A stretch of DNA of 64,000 nt from Qipengyuania proteolytica (GCF_019711565.1 NZ_JAIGNN010000001.1:186001-250000); one strand, 5' to 3'; counted from the first letter of the stretch, positions 9,557-18,693 are shown. Notes: generated by a model from the sequence alone, not told the origin. Program-made: numbers and translations.

Positions 9557-9925
9557 TTATGCGAAGAGGACGCGGAAAATGCCCGTCAGCACCAGCGGCG
9601 TCGCGATGGCCAGGGCCCAGAGCGCGATCTGGTCACGGCGGAAGGCACCGGCCAACGCGGGATCATGCGCCTGCTCGTCATTCAGATGGGTCCAGCGGCT
9701 CTCGTACTTGCGGCAGAATGGGATGATTGCGACCACCAGCACGATGAGCGCAAAATAGGGGGCGATCCTCATCGAACCGCCCATGGCACCCTTCATCGCC
9801 TGGACCGTCACGAAGATCTGCAGGGCGGTGTAGACCAGCAGCGCGATCGCGACATTGTCGCTCATCGCCTTGCGCCAGTCGCGCGTTTCGCCGGCTGTCT
9901 TGCTCTCGTGAAGCGCCTTGGTCAC
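9557..9925 (-). CDS. Small three-helix membrane protein, unknown function
   Basis: 122 residues, not recognised. A hydrophilic N-terminus (about 1-22) precedes three predicted membrane helices: about 26-45 (AIALLVYTALQIFVTV), 55-70 (APYFALIVLVVAIIPF) and 102-120 (ALWALAIATPLVLTGIF). Start is GTG 9925 with a good ribosome binding site (GGGGAGAG). It lies between pmbA (75 bases away, same strand) and the divergent lptB. The 195 bases to lptB show no recognised element beyond the shared promoter space. Confidence 0.65.
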   Translation of the reverse strand: MTKALHESKTAGETRDWRKAMSDNVAIALLVYTALQIFVTVQAMKGAMGGSMRIAPYFALIVLVVAIIPFCRKYESRWTHLNDEQAHDPALAGAFRRDQIALWALAIATPLVLTGIFRVLFA

Positions 9926-10120
9926 AGCACTCTCCCCGTTTTTATCAACCCGAGTCGTATTGTTTCAAATTTGCGGCACACTGGCAAGCGCGCGCATGGA
10001 TGTTGCGCGGGACTGTCCCGCAACGGGCGTAACACCGTCCATGCACGAATCCTGCCAGTTTCGTCGATCAATCGCCCGCGCGGGGTTTTCAGCCGCGTCG
10101 CACCTGCCTATGTCGCGGCC

Positions 10121-10906
10121 ATGGCAGACATCGACCAAACCACGGTAGCCGACCCGGTTTACGACGCCGCACCGCCGATCCCGCAGGGCGGGCTCGAAGT
10201 CATTTCGATCGCCAAGAGCTACGACAAGCGGGCGGTGTTGACCGATATCTCGCTCAGCGTCGGCAAGGGCGAGGTGCTCGGCCTGCTCGGCCCGAACGGG
10301 GCGGGCAAAACGACCTGCTTCTATTCGATCATGGGCCTCGTGCGGCCGGATGCCGGGCGTATCCTGATGGACGGGCAGGATGTCACCAATTTGCCGATGT
10401 ACCGCCGTGCGATCCTCGGCCTCGGTTACTTGCCGCAGGAAACCAGCATCTTCCGCGGCATGACCGTGGAGCAGAACATCAATTGCGTGCTCGAGATGGT
10501 CGAGCCGGACGACGACACCCGCGCCGCCGAGCTCGAGCGCCTGCTCGACGAATTCGGCCTGACGCGCCTGCGCGCCAGCCCCGCGATGGCGCTGTCGGGC
10601 GGCGAACGCCGCCGCTGCGAAATCGCCCGCGCGCTGGCTGCCAAGCCGTCGATCATGCTGCTCGACGAACCCTTCGCCGGGATCGACCCGCTGTCGATCA
10701 GCGACATCCGCGACCTTGTGAAGGATCTCAAGACGCGCGGCATCGGCGTGCTGATCACCGATCACAATGTGCGCGAGACGCTCGAGATCGTCGACCGCGC
10801 CTGCATCATTTATGGCGGCCAAGTGCTGTTCGCGGGCACCCCGCAAGCCCTGGTGGCGGACGAAAACGTGAAGCGCCTGTATCTCGGTGAGAATTTCTCG
10901 CTGTGA
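10121..10906 (+). CDS. lptB: LPS export ABC transporter ATP-binding protein
   Basis: Cytoplasmic ATPase of the LptB2FGC complex that extracts lipopolysaccharide from the inner membrane. 261 residues from ATG 10121. The Walker A motif GPNGAGKT is at about 57-64, the Q-loop at LPQETSIFRGM, the signature LSGGERRR, Walker B IMLLDEPFAGIDP and the switch histidine in ITDHN. Gene pairing with rpoN downstream is conserved in proteobacteria and supports LptB over other ABC ATPases. The usual lptA/lptC genes are not directly upstream here; a divergent membrane-protein gene is. A longer frame upstream lacks similarity to the family. Confidence 0.93.
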   Translation: MADIDQTTVADPVYDAAPPIPQGGLEVISIAKSYDKRAVLTDISLSVGKGEVLGLLGPNGAGKTTCFYSIMGLVRPDAGRILMDGQDVTNLPMYRRAILGLGYLPQETSIFRGMTVEQNINCVLEMVEPDDDTRAAELERLLDEFGLTRLRASPAMALSGGERRRCEIARALAAKPSIMLLDEPFAGIDPLSISDIRDLVKDLKTRGIGVLITDHNVRETLEIVDRACIIYGGQVLFAGTPQALVADENVKRLYLGENFSL

Positions 10907-10920
10907 GTTTGGCAGGACCA

Positions 10921-11013
10921 GCGCGTGTGCTTCGACAGGCTCAGCATGAGCGGGTGTGGCACCTCAAGGCCGCGAAAAACCCGCTCGGCCTGAGCCTGTC
11001 GAAGGCCACGCGC
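10921..11013. repeat. REP-like inverted repeat between lptB and rpoN
   Basis: Two near-identical arms of 24 bases (GCGCGTG-N-GCTTCGACAGGCTCAG and its inverse, one internal mismatch region) are separated by about 45 bases that also pair partly (AGCGGGT with ACCCGCT). The CTTCGACAGGCTCAG core resembles a short extragenic palindrome widespread in proteobacterial genomes. It fills almost the entire 125-base lptB-rpoN gap and could fold into a long hairpin in the transcript. Confidence 0.75.
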
Positions 11014-11031
11014 TGACCTGAGCATTTCCCG

Positions 11032-12480
11032 ATGGCGCTGACCCCCCGCCTGGACCTCCGGCAAACCCAGTCGCTGGTAATGACGCCGCAGCTGCAGCAG
11101 GCGATCAAGCTGCTGGCGCTGTCCAATCTCGAGATCGAAACCTTCGTCGGCGAGGCGCTCGAATCCAATCCGTTGCTCGAAATGGGCGAAGTGCGCCGCG
11201 AGGCGGGCGAAGATGCACCGCCCGAGCCGGGCGAGCACGACAGCGCTCCCGACTTCGACGGCAATGAAGCATTGGACGTCGCGAGCCACGCGCTCGATCC
11301 CGAAGCGGCGCCGGGGGACATGGGCGACTGGGGCCGTGCGGCGTCATCGGGCGGACTCGGCGACGAACTGCCCGATCTCGAAAACCGTTCGAGCGACGGG
11401 CCGACACTGGCGGAGCACCTGCTCGACCAGGTCGGCGCGGCGTCCTACTCGCAGGGCGAGGCGCTGATCGCCGCGCGCATAATCGGCGAGCTCGACGAGG
11501 CGGGCTATCTCCACACCGACCTGCGCAGCATTGCCGCGGACCTCGGCGCTTCGCTCGACGAGGTCGAGGACGCGCTGCTGCTCGTCCAGTCGCTGGACCC
11601 CACCGGCGTGGGCGCGCGCGACCTTGCCGAATGCCTGATGCTGCAGGCCAAGGAAGCCGACCGCTACGATCCCTGCATGGCGCGGCTGATCGAGAACCTC
11701 GACCTCGTCGTGAAGGGCGAGGTCGCGCGGCTCAAGCGGCTGTGCCAGGTCGACGACGAGGATTTCGCCGACATGCTGGCGGAGCTCCGGCAGTACGATC
11801 CCAAGCCCGGCTGCCGCTATGGCGGGGACCGCGAGGCGGCGATCGTGCCCGACGTGCTGGTCGGCGCGAAAGCCGATGGCTGGGACATCCGCCTAAACGA
11901 GGCGAGCCTGCCGCGGCTGGTGGTGAACCGCGAATATTATGTCGAGCTGAAGGCCGGCGCGCGCGACAAGGCCTCGCTCGCCTGGCTCAACGAACAGCTG
12001 GGCGAAGCCGACTGGCTCATCCGCGCGCTTGACCAGCGCCAGCGCACCATCCTCAAGACCGCCGCCGAAATCGTTAAGCGGCAGGAGGGCTTTTTCCGCC
12101 AAGGGGTTACCGCGATGCGCCCCCTGACCTTGCGCGAAGTGGCCGAAGCGATCGAGATGCACGAAAGCACCGTCAGCCGGGTGACCAGCAACAAGTATCT
12201 CGCGTGTCCCCGCGGCACGTTCGAGCTGAAGTACTTCTTCTCCAGCGGGGTCGCCGCGGCCGATGGCGAAGGCGCCTCGAGTGAAGCTATCAAGGCCCGC
12301 ATCCGCGCCCTGTGCGAGGGGGAGGACCCCAAGAAGGTCTTGTCCGACGAGGCGCTGGCAGGCCTGCTCAAGCAAGAGGGCTATGATCTCGCCCGCCGGA
12401 CCGTCGCCAAATACCGCGAGGCGATCGGCATCGGCTCGAGCGCAGAAAGACGCCGCGCCAAGAAGCTGAAGAATTTGTGA
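11032..12480 (+). CDS. rpoN: RNA polymerase sigma-54 factor
   Basis: Alternative sigma factor for -24/-12 promoters, requiring an enhancer-binding ATPase. 482 residues. The Gln-rich N-terminal activator-interacting region I is at about 1-50 (LDLRQTQSLVMTPQLQQAIKLL), followed by an acidic region II, the core-binding domain and a helix-turn-helix (LREVAEAIEMHESTVSRVTSNKY). The RpoN box is near the C-terminus (LARRTVAKYREA), followed by a short basic tail. Lies 125 bases downstream of lptB. No sigma-54 activator gene is in the window. Confidence 0.95.
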   Translation: MALTPRLDLRQTQSLVMTPQLQQAIKLLALSNLEIETFVGEALESNPLLEMGEVRREAGEDAPPEPGEHDSAPDFDGNEALDVASHALDPEAAPGDMGDWGRAASSGGLGDELPDLENRSSDGPTLAEHLLDQVGAASYSQGEALIAARIIGELDEAGYLHTDLRSIAADLGASLDEVEDALLLVQSLDPTGVGARDLAECLMLQAKEADRYDPCMARLIENLDLVVKGEVARLKRLCQVDDEDFADMLAELRQYDPKPGCRYGGDREAAIVPDVLVGAKADGWDIRLNEASLPRLVVNREYYVELKAGARDKASLAWLNEQLGEADWLIRALDQRQRTILKTAAEIVKRQEGFFRQGVTAMRPLTLREVAEAIEMHESTVSRVTSNKYLACPRGTFELKYFFSSGVAAADGEGASSEAIKARIRALCEGEDPKKVLSDEALAGLLKQEGYDLARRTVAKYREAIGIGSSAERRRAKKLKNL

Positions 12481-12514
12481 GTCCGATCTGCAACACGTAA
12501 AAAAGTTAACGCGC

Positions 12515-12529
12515 TTTACCTCACGTTAA
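12515..12529. promoter_or_regulatory. Candidate CtrA box upstream of ctrA
   Basis: TTTA-N7-TTAA (12515-12518 and 12526-12529, followed by CC), one mismatch from the CtrA consensus TTAA-N7-TTAA. Further TTAA half-sites lie at 12506 and 12555. It is about 100 bases upstream of the ctrA start, a plausible place for autoregulation, which is established for Caulobacter ctrA. Assignment here is by motif only. Confidence 0.45.
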
Positions 12530-12623
12530 CCTTTTCCGTTCAGACCTGCTGTGGTTAATTCATGGGAACACCTCTTAGCGAGGGGTTACCAAGGGGCACT
12601 AGGGACCAAACGGGGGACATCCC

Positions 12624-13319
12624 ATGCGTGTACTGCTGATCGAAGACGAACCGACGACCGCCAAGGCGATCGAGCTGATGCTCACGACCGAAGGCTTCAA
12701 TGTCTACTCGACCGATCTGGGCGAAGAAGGCCTCGATCTCGGCAAGCTGTATGATTACGATATCATTCTGCTCGACCTGAACCTGCCCGACATGCATGGT
12801 TACGACGTGCTCAAGAAGCTGCGCGTCGCCAAGGTGCAGACCCCGGTCCTGATCCTCTCGGGCATCGCCGAGATGGACAGCAAGATCCGCTCGTTCGGCT
12901 TCGGCGCCGACGATTACGTGACCAAGCCCTTCCACCGCGAGGAACTGGTCGCCCGCATCCACGCCGTAGTGCGCCGCTCTAAGGGCCACAGCCAGTCGAT
13001 CATCCGCACCGGCAAGCTGGCCGTGAACCTCGACGCGAAGACCGTCGAAGTCGACGGCGCCCGCGTCCACCTGACCGGCAAGGAATATGCCATGCTGGAG
13101 CTGCTTTCGCTCCGCAAGGGCACCACGCTGACCAAGGAAATGTTCCTCAACCACCTCTACGGCGGCATGGACGAGCCCGAACTCAAGATCATCGACGTGT
13201 TCATCTGCAAGCTGCGCAAGAAATTGAGCCACGCCTGCGGCGGCGAGAACTACATCGAGACCGTATGGGGCCGCGGCTACGTGCTGCGCGATCCGAACGA
13301 AGAGGCGGAAGCCGCCTGA
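12624..13319 (+). CDS. ctrA: Cell-cycle response regulator CtrA
   Basis: OmpR-family transcription factor that controls cell cycle, motility and, in several alphaproteobacteria, GTA expression. 231 residues: receiver domain at about 1-120 with phosphoacceptor Asp51 (IILLDLNLP), acidic pocket EDE and the Thr/Lys switch residues (LSG, KPF), then a winged-helix DNA-binding domain ([33 protein letters not shown]). These features are near-invariant in CtrA. Start ATG 12624 follows a GGGGGA ribosome binding site. Upstream TTAA half-sites suggest autoregulation. An intrinsic terminator follows. Confidence 0.95.
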   Translation: MRVLLIEDEPTTAKAIELMLTTEGFNVYSTDLGEEGLDLGKLYDYDIILLDLNLPDMHGYDVLKKLRVAKVQTPVLILSGIAEMDSKIRSFGFGADDYVTKPFHREELVARIHAVVRRSKGHSQSIIRTGKLAVNLDAKTVEVDGARVHLTGKEYAMLELLSLRKGTTLTKEMFLNHLYGGMDEPELKIIDVFICKLRKKLSHACGGENYIETVWGRGYVLRDPNEEAEAA

Positions 13320-13350
13320 TAACGAATACTCCTGGACGGGATTAGCGAGG

Positions 13351-13386
13351 ACGCCCGGAGCTTTCGAGCCCCGGGCGTTTTCGTAT
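13351..13386 (+). terminator. Intrinsic terminator after ctrA
   Basis: Eight-base-pair stem ACGCCCGG / CCGGGCGT (13351-13358 and 13371-13378) with a 12-base loop, followed by TTTTCGTATTTT. Lies 30 bases after the ctrA stop codon. Confidence 0.85.
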
Positions 13387-13479
13387 TTTCATTCCGCAGC
13401 CGCAAAGCCGAATTTGCTTGGAAGCATTTGGGCAATCTGCGATTTCCCGCGCGATAGTGTGACAGGCTGAACGGGTTCC

Positions 13480-15276
13480 ATGGCGATTCTCTCGGACTAT
13501 TCGGCCCAGATCGGCCTTGCCCTGCTGGTCCTCACCTTTATCGGCTTCCTGTTGGAACGGCTTCCGCCGGTAACGATTGCCGTCGTTTCAGGCGTGCTGA
13601 TGATGGCGCTGGGCTATCTTTCGCCGAAGGACATGCTGGGGACCTTCGCCAATTCCGCGCCGATCACCATCGCGGCCATGTTCATCCTTTCCGGCGCGCT
13701 GCTGCGGACCGGCGCGCTCGAAGGCGTATCCGGCTGGGTCGTGCGCCGCACGCTGCGCAAGCCGCGCCTCGCGGTGGCGGAGATCGGTGCGGGGACGCTG
13801 GCGGCGTCCGCCTTCATGAACAACACGCCCGTCGTGATCGTGATGATCCCGGTGGTGAAGCGCCTCGCCCGCGTGCTGCGCGTCGCCACGACCAAGCTGC
13901 TCATCCCGCTGTCCTATCTCACCATCCTGGGCGGCACGCTTACGCTGATCGGCACCTCGACCAATCTGCTGGTAGACGGCGTGGCGCAGGAACAGGGCCA
14001 GCAGCCCTTCGGCATTTTCGAGATCACCGGCGTGGGCATAGTGGCCATGCTCGCCGGGGTCGCGGTCCTCATCCTCCTCGGCCCAACACTCCTGCCCGAC
14101 CGCCGTCCAAGGATCGAGGACGAGGAGCCGGACGGCGACCTCTTCCTAACCCACCTCACCCTCAATCCCCACAGCCGCTATGTCGGCCAGCGCATCGCCG
14201 ACGCCGGCTTCGCCCTGCGCCCCGGCCTGACCGTGCAGGGCATCATGCGGAGCGGGAAACTGGTGCGCAAGAATTTCGGCGACGAAATCCTGGCGGGCGG
14301 CGACCAGCTGGTGGTGGCGGCCAGTCCCGAGGAGATCACCTCACTCGCCGAAGCACCCGATTTCCGGACCGGTCTCGTCGGCGTCGGCGGCGGGGTGGCG
14401 ACCGCCTTTCCCGAGCGCCCGCGCGACCTCCGCATCGTCGAAGCGGTCGTCTCCTCCTCGCATCCGGTGGTCGGCGAACGGCTGGCCGAAATTCCGCTGC
14501 TCTCGCGCTTGAGGGTGCGCGTGCTGGGCCTCTCGCGCCCGCGCCACCTCGCCGGGCCGACCCTTGCCGAAGTGCGCGTGCGCCCGGGCGACCGGCTGCT
14601 CGTCGCGGCAGGCAGCGATGCGGTCCAGTCGCTGCAGGGCAACATGCAATTCGTCGACGTCGGGGAAACCTCCGCGCGCTCGTTCCGGCGCAGCAAGGCC
14701 CCGATCGCGATCGCCACGCTGGCTGCCGTCGTCCTGGGCGCGGCGTTCTTCGGCCTGCCGATCGAAGCCCTTGCCGTAAGCGGCGTTGCCTTCGTGCTGT
14801 TGACCCGCTGTATCGAACCGAGCGATGCGTGGGAGAGCCTCGACGGCAATACCCTGGTGCTGATCTTCGGGATGCTGGCGTTCGGCAAGGGTCTCGACAA
14901 TGCCGGGACGATCCAGCTGATCGTCGCCGCGATCGAACCCTATATCGCCGCGAGCTCGCCGCTGCTGCTGATATTCGTGATCTACGGCGTGACGAGCGTG
15001 ATGACCGAAGCGGTGACCAACAATGCCATCGCGGTCATCATGACGCCGCTGGCGATCGGGCTGGCCGAGGCGGCGGGGATGGATGCCCGCCCGCTGATCG
15101 TCGCGGTGATGTTCGGGGCCAGCGCCAGCTTCGCCACCCCCATCGGCTACCAGACCAACACGCTGGTCTATGGCGCGGCGAATTATCGCTTTGCCGATTT
15201 CGTGAAGATCGGCGTGCCGATGAACATCGGTGTCGGCATCGCGACCTCGCTAGCAATCTGGATGTTCTTCGCCTGA
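13480..15276 (+). CDS. SLC13/DASS-type permease with TrkA-C (RCK-C) domains
   Basis: Inner-membrane anion or dicarboxylate-type permease, 598 residues. N-terminal membrane half at about 1-205 with SAFMNNTPVVIVMIPVV and LGGTLTLIGTSTNLLVDG (the SNT-type ion-binding signatures), two RCK-C-like soluble repeats at about 225-405 (LNPHSRYVGQRIADAGF... and SSHPVVGERLAEIPLL...), then a C-terminal membrane half with TEAVTNNAIAVIMTPLA and ATPIGYQTNTLVYG. This architecture is the typical SLC13 permease with central TrkA-C repeats. Substrate is not inferable (sulfate, dicarboxylate and others are possible). trmB starts 18 bases downstream, so they may be co-transcribed. Confidence 0.9.
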   Translation: MAILSDYSAQIGLALLVLTFIGFLLERLPPVTIAVVSGVLMMALGYLSPKDMLGTFANSAPITIAAMFILSGALLRTGALEGVSGWVVRRTLRKPRLAVAEIGAGTLAASAFMNNTPVVIVMIPVVKRLARVLRVATTKLLIPLSYLTILGGTLTLIGTSTNLLVDGVAQEQGQQPFGIFEITGVGIVAMLAGVAVLILLGPTLLPDRRPRIEDEEPDGDLFLTHLTLNPHSRYVGQRIADAGFALRPGLTVQGIMRSGKLVRKNFGDEILAGGDQLVVAASPEEITSLAEAPDFRTGLVGVGGGVATAFPERPRDLRIVEAVVSSSHPVVGERLAEIPLLSRLRVRVLGLSRPRHLAGPTLAEVRVRPGDRLLVAAGSDAVQSLQGNMQFVDVGETSARSFRRSKAPIAIATLAAVVLGAAFFGLPIEALAVSGVAFVLLTRCIEPSDAWESLDGNTLVLIFGMLAFGKGLDNAGTIQLIVAAIEPYIAASSPLLLIFVIYGVTSVMTEAVTNNAIAVIMTPLAIGLAEAAGMDARPLIVAVMFGASASFATPIGYQTNTLVYGAANYRFADFVKIGVPMNIGVGIATSLAIWMFFA

Positions 15277-15294
15277 GCCGCTAACGGGCGCGCC

Positions 15295-15996
15295 ATGAGT
15301 GCATACAAGGAAGGCGACCCGACCACCCTCAACCGGCTTTACGGCCGCAGCCAGGGCAAGCCGCTGCGTGCTTCGCAGCAGGAGCTGGTCGACCGGCTGC
15401 TGCCGCAGATCGCGGCGCCCGCCGAAGGCCCGGTAACGGCCGAAACCCTGTTCGGCTTCGACCGGCCGCTGCATTTCGAGATCGGCTTCGGCGGCGGCGA
15501 GCACATGGCGGAACGCGCCGACATGCTGCCCGATCACGGCTTCATCGGGGCCGAGCCCTTCGTCAACGGCGTGGCGCAGGCGCTGACCCATGTGCGCGAC
15601 CGCACGCTCGCGAATGTCCGCATCCATCACGGCGATGCGCTGGAGGTGCTGCGGCGCGTGCCCGATGGCGCGCTGACCATGCTCTACCTGCTGCATCCCG
15701 ACCCCTGGCCCAAGGCCAAGCATGCCAAGCGGCGGATGATGAACGACGGGCCGGTGCGGATGATCGCGGACAAGCTCAAGCCCGGCGGCGAGTTCCGCTT
15801 CGGCACCGACCACGCAATCTACCTGCGCCACGCGTTGATGGTGATGCGCCGCTTCACCGACGAATTCGAATGGGTGGTCGAAGGCCCCGCCAGCTGGCGG
15901 AACCGTCCCTCCGGCTGGCCCGAGACGCGCTACGAGCACAAGGCGCGCACGGTCTACGGCCACGAGGTCTGGTACTTCCGCTTCCGGCGCAAATAG
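15295..15996 (+). CDS. trmB: tRNA (guanine-N7-)-methyltransferase
   Basis: Makes m7G46 in the variable loop of tRNAs using SAM. 233 residues, family size. SAM-binding region HFEIGFGGGEHM at about 60-71, GAEPFVNGVA, and the catalytic signature LLHPDPWPKAKHAKRRM. The C-terminal TRYEHKA segment is also characteristic. Immediately downstream of the SLC13-type permease and followed by a terminator hairpin facing the convergent outer-membrane protein gene. Confidence 0.95.
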   Translation: MSAYKEGDPTTLNRLYGRSQGKPLRASQQELVDRLLPQIAAPAEGPVTAETLFGFDRPLHFEIGFGGGEHMAERADMLPDHGFIGAEPFVNGVAQALTHVRDRTLANVRIHHGDALEVLRRVPDGALTMLYLLHPDPWPKAKHAKRRMMNDGPVRMIADKLKPGGEFRFGTDHAIYLRHALMVMRRFTDEFEWVVEGPASWRNRPSGWPETRYEHKARTVYGHEVWYFRFRRK

Positions 15997-15998
15997 CG

Positions 15999-16023
15999 AG
16001 GGCCGCCCCGGCGGGACGGCCCT
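15999..16023. terminator. Hairpin between convergent trmB and outer-membrane protein genes
   Basis: AGGGCCG / CGGCCCT (15999-16005 and 16017-16023) with GC-rich inner pairing. No clear T-run on either side. Its position between two convergent stop codons (15996 and 16045) suggests a shared terminator. Confidence 0.5.
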
Positions 16024-16044
16024 GCTCCAGACATCGCAAGAGGA

Positions 16045-16653
16045 TCAGAAGCGCAGGCCGACGCCTGCCACGATCTGGTCGGTTTTCGCATCGCCGAAAT
16101 CGGCATCCGCGATGTTATTGTATTGCGAGCGCCGGTATTCGATCCGCCCTTCGAGCGGTCCCGGCAGCTGCACCTGCAGGCCGCCGCCGAAGCGCAGGCC
16201 GTCGGCATTTTCCTCGAGGTCCGAGAGCGACCCGGCCGAGGTGAAGGCGCGGGTGTCGAGTGCGGTATAGCCGACCTTGCCATAGGCCGCGATGCCGGGC
16301 GTCAGGGCGACACCGGCACGAGCACCGATGTAATACTGGCCATCGGCGTCGAGGCCGTCGCGCGCCCCGGCGAAGCTGTCGGGAAACTCGGTCGATCCAC
16401 CGCTCTTGGAGAGCTCGCCCTCGACGCCGACGAAGGCACTGCCGAGCGACAGGTCGTATCCGGCGGTGATGCCGTAGACGGCGGAATCGGCGTCGGCGCT
16501 GATGCTGTCATCGCTCGATTCGACGTTCAGCCCCTCGTAGCCGGCCAATACGCCGACATAGAGCCCGCCGGGCGCCGTGTTCTGGTCCTGGGCCATCGCC
16601 GGGGCTGCGACCATCCCACCAGCGATGATGGCGAGTGCGACTGTCTTTTTCAT
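16045..16653 (-). CDS. Small outer-membrane beta-barrel protein
   Basis: 202 residues with a clear signal peptide (MKKTVALAIIAGG ... APAMAQ, cleavage about residue 22). The rest alternates aromatic/Gly strands (LYVGVLAGYEG, VYGITAGYDLSLGSAFVGVEGEL, QYYIGARAGVALTPGIAAYGKVGY) and ends in LRF, a typical Phe-terminal outer-membrane barrel signal. Resembles the OmpA-like transmembrane/Omp25-31 barrel group of alphaproteobacteria. Start ATG 16653 has the ribosome binding site AAAGGA at good spacing; a longer upstream frame does not look coding. Divergent from the SDR gene; the 195-base gap holds no recognised element. Confidence 0.85.
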   Translation of the reverse strand: MKKTVALAIIAGGMVAAPAMAQDQNTAPGGLYVGVLAGYEGLNVESSDDSISADADSAVYGITAGYDLSLGSAFVGVEGELSKSGGSTEFPDSFAGARDGLDADGQYYIGARAGVALTPGIAAYGKVGYTALDTRAFTSAGSLSDLEENADGLRFGGGLQVQLPGPLEGRIEYRRSQYNNIADADFGDAKTDQIVAGVGLRF

Positions 16654-16848
16654 TGGTAATCCTTTCAGATGCTGTTCGTGGCACCGGCAGGCGATTCCGC
16701 CCGGCGCGCTTGCGGCTGGATGAACCGCTCGACAGTCCGACGGGAGAATGCGACGAGGGGCGCGGCAATTCGACCAACCGTTGCCAGACGCACACGGAAC
16801 GCCGACGCGGCTCGAACGCTTTGGCAAGGTCAGGCAAGGGAGCGACAC

Positions 16849-17523
16849 ATGGCAAACAAGACGGTTTTCATATTCGGCGCATCGCGCGGCATCGGGCTGG
16901 GCCTGGTCAAGGAATTCGCGAGCCGCGGCTGGCACGTGGTGGCGAGCGAGCGCAGCCGGAGCGACGATCTCCACGCGCTTGAGGGCGACAGTCTGCGCAT
17001 AGTCACCGCCGACGTGACCGAGCCCGGCAGTTATGCCGACCTCGGCCTTGCCGATGGCGGGCTCGACGCGATCATTCTCAACGCCGGGATCACCGGTGCC
17101 AGCCACCAGTCGGCGCAGCAGGCGACGTCAGACGAGGTGGCCGAGGTCATGATGACCAACGCGTTCGGCCCGACCCGCGCGGCCAAGGCGCTGCTGCCCA
17201 AGCTGAAGGACGGCGGCACGCTGGCCGTCATGTCATCGCTAATGGGCTCGATCGCCGACAGCTCGGGCGGCTACGAGCTTTACCGCACGAGCAAGACCGC
17301 GCTCAACATGCTGGCCAAGGGCGTGGCCGAACAGGACGCCGCGGCGCGCGACATCGAGGTGCTCTCGCTCCACCCGGGCTGGGTGCAGACCGACATGGGC
17401 GGGCCGAATGCGACGCTGACCGTGGAGGAGAGCGTCAAGGGCCTCGCCGACGTGGTCGAGGGCGCGGGCGGCGGCGGCGGCTTCCGCTATGTCGATTACA
17501 GCGGGAAGACGCTTCCCTTCTGA
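16849..17523 (+). CDS. SDR family oxidoreductase
   Basis: Short-chain dehydrogenase/reductase, 224 residues, NAD(P)-dependent; substrate unknown. Nucleotide-binding motif GASRGIG at about residues 8-14, NAG at ILNAGITG, catalytic Ser in VMSSLMGS and the YxxxK pair in YRTSK. LHPGWVQTDMGG is a common SDR C-terminal motif that shapes the active site. Start ATG 16849 follows AAGGGAG; upstream in-frame sequence lacks family similarity. Convergent with the DUF1501 gene (13-base gap). Confidence 0.9.
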   Translation: MANKTVFIFGASRGIGLGLVKEFASRGWHVVASERSRSDDLHALEGDSLRIVTADVTEPGSYADLGLADGGLDAIILNAGITGASHQSAQQATSDEVAEVMMTNAFGPTRAAKALLPKLKDGGTLAVMSSLMGSIADSSGGYELYRTSKTALNMLAKGVAEQDAAARDIEVLSLHPGWVQTDMGGPNATLTVEESVKGLADVVEGAGGGGGFRYVDYSGKTLPF

Positions 17524-17536
17524 TCAGGCCTTCTGA

Positions 17537-18688
17537 TCAGGCGACCAGCCCATCCACCGTGGCGGGCGTGCCGAACAGCGTCTTCCCGGTCCTTTCGGGA
17601 TCCAGCCCGAATGTCTGCGCCGCTGCACTGGCGATCAGGTTTTCGAGCGACATGGTCGGGCGCAGGTCGCGCGCCTCCAGCAGGTCCTGCTGGCGAAGGC
17701 CCGGCCAGTCGGACACGATCCTGCCGCCGCGGACCGCGCCGCCGAGCAGCAGCGCCACCGAGCCGGTGCCGTGATCGGTCCCCGCTGTGCCGTTGAACGC
17801 GGCGGTTCGGCCGAATTCCGTCGCCACGACGACCACGGTGTCGTTCCACACCGTGCCCAGCCCTTCCTGCAGGCCCGCGATCATCCGGTCGAGCTGGGTC
17901 AGCTTGCCACCAAGGCGCGGTGCCTGTGCAAGGTGCGTGTCCCAGCCGTCGATCTCCAGCATGGCGATGCGCGGCCCGTCGGCCTTGGCGAGGAACCCGG
18001 CGGCAATCTTGCCGAGCGCGGCGGGGCCGTCCTTTTCGTTGCCGTCGGGCACGAGATCCTGCGTCGCCATCGCCGCCTGCCATGCCGCTGCCAGCGCGGG
18101 ATCGGAGGCGTAAAGCTCGCCGGCCCGCGCAATCACGTCTGAGCTGCCGATATGAAGATAGGATGGCGCAAAGCTAGTCGCGCTCGCCGGACCGCGCAGG
18201 GCCAGCGGCATCACCGGCGCGATCGCGACGCCGCCCGGACCGGTTGCGGGGATCATACCGACCAGCCGGTTGAGCCAGCCGTCGTCGCGAGCGTAAGGTT
18301 CGCTCGCCCCGTTCTCGAGCAGGTTCTGCGCATCGAAATGCGACCGTTCGCGATAGCGCGAAGCGACCGCGTGGACGAAACTTGCCTCACCCTTCCGGTA
18401 AAGCGCAGCGACATTTGCCAGCGAGGGATGGAGCGCGAAGGTGCCATCGAGCTTCACCAAGCCATCGGGCATCGCCGCATCGCGTCCGCGCAACTGGACG
18501 AGCGCGGGATCACCGAAGGGGATCAGCGTATTCAACCCGTCCGCGGCGCCGCGCTGGATGATGAAGACGAAGCGACGTTGCATATCGGTTTCCGCGAACA
18601 GCTGCCCCGCCGGGAAGGCGAGAGTAGCGGCGAGACCGCCGCCGATGGCCAGGACGCTCCTGCGCCGGATGGGTATCGAAGCGGGCAT
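17537..18688 (-). CDS. DUF1501 family protein with Tat signal
   Basis: 383 residues of the DUF1501 family (sulfatase-like fold, uncharacterised). N-terminal twin-arginine signal RRRSVLAIGGG with hydrophobic core, so probably exported folded. Conserved family segments: FIIQRGAADGLNTLIPFGDP, LHPSLANVAALYRKGEASFVHAV, the FDAQNLLENG region, EIDGWDTH, and VVVVATEFGRTAAFNGTAGTDHGTG near residue 290. The gene starts five bases after the DUF1800 stop codon, and the two are a conserved pair. Start chosen because the Tat motif falls at the N-terminus; the frame is open further upstream inside DUF1800 on another frame. Confidence 0.9.
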   Translation of the reverse strand: MPASIPIRRRSVLAIGGGLAATLAFPAGQLFAETDMQRRFVFIIQRGAADGLNTLIPFGDPALVQLRGRDAAMPDGLVKLDGTFALHPSLANVAALYRKGEASFVHAVASRYRERSHFDAQNLLENGASEPYARDDGWLNRLVGMIPATGPGGVAIAPVMPLALRGPASATSFAPSYLHIGSSDVIARAGELYASDPALAAAWQAAMATQDLVPDGNEKDGPAALGKIAAGFLAKADGPRIAMLEIDGWDTHLAQAPRLGGKLTQLDRMIAGLQEGLGTVWNDTVVVVATEFGRTAAFNGTAGTDHGTGSVALLLGGAVRGGRIVSDWPGLRQQDLLEARDLRPTMSLENLIASAAAQTFGLDPERTGKTLFGTPATVDGLVA

Positions 18689-18693
18689 GGCTA

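Noticed and set aside
12484..12623. Sigma-54 or GANTC-based control of ctrA
   Set aside because: No -24/-12 pair was seen; only isolated GANTC-like sites, which are expected by chance.
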